Source of the DNA: Pseudonocardia acidicola
GTDB lineage: Bacteria; Actinomycetota; Actinomycetes; Mycobacteriales; Pseudonocardiaceae
Assembly (NCBI RefSeq): GCF_012911935.1
Contig: NZ_JAAXLA010000057.1
Span: 1 to 44,616, forward strand
Length of the DNA: 44,616 nt
Direction: 5' to 3'
A model generated the notes under the pieces. It searched no databases and was not told the DNA's origin. It saw only the letters and a program-made list of their open reading frames with translations. Below are positions 43,610 through 44,616 of the stretch, one piece after another. The position numbers and the translations under genes were made by a program. The stretch's first letter is position 1. The number at the start of each line of letters is the position of its first letter.

Positions 43610-44041
43610 GTGGAATCGAACGTGACGACACCCGGTGCAGCACCGAACGAGCCGGACGAGGAGACCCTGGCGTTCGCGCATCGGATGTTCGACCTCGCGC
43701 GAGAGGGGCGGACGGAGGAACTGGCCGCGTATGTCGATGCAGGGCTGCCGCCCGACCTCACGAACGACAAGGGCGACACCCTGCTGATTCTCGCCGCCTA
43801 CCACGAGCACCCGGCGACGGTGGCGGCGTTGCTCGCCCGCGGAGCCGATCACGCGCGCGCCAACGACCGCGGGCAGACCGCGCTCACCGCCGCGACATTC
43901 CGCCGCTCAGCCGAGTCGGTGAGGGCTCTCCTCGACGCCGGCGCCGACCCGGCGCAGGGTCAGCAGTCGGCGCTCGCCACGGCGACCTTCTTCGAGTTGC
44001 CCGACATGCTCGAGATGCTCCAGCGTGAGCGGCGTTCATGA
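43610..44041 (+). CDS. Ankyrin-repeat protein
   Basis: A 143-residue protein with about three ankyrin repeats: DKGDTLLILAAYHEHPATVAAL then LARGADHA, DRGQTALTAATFRRSAESVRAL then LDAGADPA, and a shorter last unit. It binds a protein partner by family. GTG 43610 is tentative; GTG 43601 and 43622 are in frame. It overlaps the next gene by ATGA. Confidence 0.8.
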   Translation: MESNVTTPGAAPNEPDEETLAFAHRMFDLAREGRTEELAAYVDAGLPPDLTNDKGDTLLILAAYHEHPATVAALLARGADHARANDRGQTALTAATFRRSAESVRALLDAGADPAQGQQSALATATFFELPDMLEMLQRERRS

Positions 44042-44301
44042 CGGGACCCGCCGACCGGGCCGCGCCTCGGCGCCTCGCGGAGAACCCCGGCCCTGCCCGG
44101 GAACCGGACGAGCACAGCCGCGTCTACTGGTTCGTCGGCGGACCGCTCGACGGGCGCGTCCGGACTCGACCGGCGTCAGAGCCCGCCGCCCCCAGCACCG
44201 TGCGTCACGTGCACCTGCACGACGGGCCGAAGATCGTGCACGAGTACGACCTGCACGAGGTGGCCGGTTACGGCGGGGAATACCGGCTGCGCGACGACTG
44301 A
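44038..44301 (+). CDS. Small hypothetical protein
   Basis: An 87-residue protein not recognised. It has the pattern YWFVGGPLDGRV near residue 30, seen in small proteins with a GGPLDG motif, and an acidic/aromatic C-terminus. ATG 44038 overlaps the ankyrin gene stop, so it is cotranslated and may be a partner of the ankyrin protein. Confidence 0.6.
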   Translation: MTGPADRAAPRRLAENPGPAREPDEHSRVYWFVGGPLDGRVRTRPASEPAAPSTVRHVHLHDGPKIVHEYDLHEVAGYGGEYRLRDD

Positions 44302-44362
44302 GCCACGCGGGCCACCGCTGGCGCCGCCTTTGTCCGGGCGGTGAATCGCCTATTCATGACGT

Positions 44363-44385
44363 CGCCGGCCACGCACAGGCCGGCG
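44363..44385 (+). terminator. Hairpin downstream of the ankyrin unit
   Basis: Perfect 8-bp stem (44363-44370 with 44378-44385), 7-nt loop, 61 nt past the last stop on the plus strand. The rest of 44302-44488 holds no recognisable gene. Confidence 0.4.
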
Positions 44386-44488
44386 GCAAAGGCCCAAGCC
44401 GCTGTGGCGAGCTGCCCCGGGAGGCAGCCTCGGAACGACCACCCACACACAAACGGCCCCACCGATTCGGTAGGGAGCTGCCGAAAAA

Positions 44489-44528
44489 GGGGTGTGGCCC
44501 GCTGCGTATCCGCGGCGGGCCACACCCC
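44489..44528 (-). terminator. rRNA operon terminator
   Basis: Perfect 14-bp stem (44489-44502 with 44515-44528) followed on the minus strand by TTTTTCGG. It lies 18 nt past the 5S 3' end: a classic intrinsic terminator for the rRNA operon. Confidence 0.85.
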
Positions 44529-44545
44529 ATTCTTTTCGGGTTTGA

Positions 44546-44616
44546 TGTCGGCGGCGACCTACTCTCCCACACCCTGGCGAGTGCAGTACCATCGGCGCTG
44601 GAGGGCTTAGCTTCCG
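44546..44616 (-). rRNA. rrf: 5S ribosomal RNA, 3' part
   Basis: The reverse complement contains CGGAAGCTAAGCCCTCCAGC, then the GATGGTACTGCA and GGGTGTGGGAGAGTAGGTCG blocks conserved in actinobacterial 5S rRNA. About 71 nt of the usual 117 are present; the 5' end lies beyond the window. It marks the end of an rRNA operon read leftwards. Confidence 0.93.

Noticed and set aside
1..44616. CRISPR arrays, tRNA genes, insertion sequences, prophage
   Set aside because: No regularly spaced repeats, no cloverleaf with conserved T-loop, and no transposase, integrase or phage structural motifs were seen by eye; tRNAscan and IS searches were not possible.

Overview
The window is high-GC DNA with actinobacterial gene content, most like Pseudonocardia or another member of the Pseudonocardiaceae (inferred from family content; no search was run). 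Pointers include a large NAD-dependent glutamate dehydrogenase, a stand-alone ATP-dependent DNA ligase, a HAD/GH65 pair like Rv3400-Rv3401, a hopanoid operon, GlnR-like and Zur-like sites, and many GTG starts with ATGA/GTGA stop-start overlaps. The right edge enters a 5S rRNA gene on the minus strand, so an rRNA operon lies just outside.

Layout. 1-3588 (minus): N-terminal half of the glutamate dehydrogenase, a dodecin, and an RNA 2',3'-cyclic phosphodiesterase. 3668-10902: a compact metallophore locus of two convergent units. The plus unit encodes an importer: a double ATPase, a lipoprotein binding protein and a fused double permease. The minus unit encodes a nicotianamine-synthase-like enzyme and an MFS exporter. 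Each unit starts just downstream of a similar Zur/Fur-like palindrome, with a -10-like hexamer so close to the GTG start that the mRNAs look leaderless. 11173-13117: DUF485 protein plus ActP-type symporter. 13621-15955: DNA ligase, YceI protein, Sua5/YrdC-like protein. 16137-17659: a GlnR-like half site, an AmiS/UreI-type membrane gene with a frameshift, and an MSMEG_0572/Sll0783 nitrogen-starvation protein. 17830-20936: HAD phosphatase/mutase plus GH65 phosphorylase. 20958-24030: MEDS-domain protein, 2,2-dialkylglycine decarboxylase, methyltransferase. 24053-26893: APC permease and a PucR-type regulator, divergent.

26927-34469 is a tightly coupled minus-strand hopanoid operon: hpnC, hpnD, hpnE, polyprenyl diphosphate synthase, a cyclase remnant, hpnH, dxs. 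The squalene-hopene cyclase gene is broken: about its first 100 codons are joined out of frame to the last ~50 codons of an ispH gene. This looks like a deletion that removed most of shc and most of ispH. The operon should still make squalene, but cannot cyclise it unless another shc exists elsewhere.

34651-44301: DMT-family transporter, VC0807-like membrane protein, amtB-glnK with a GlnR-like site, UspA plus an MpaB-like oxygenase, a decayed argS fragment, a nucleoside hydrolase, a THUMP-like methyltransferase, two divergent small HTH proteins, an ankyrin-repeat protein and a small unknown. The rRNA terminator and partial 5S follow.

The best candidates for an undescribed system are the nicotianamine-like metallophore locus, which lacks the opine dehydrogenase of known cnt systems, and the shc/ispH junction. 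No tRNA, CRISPR array, insertion sequence or phage gene was recognised.
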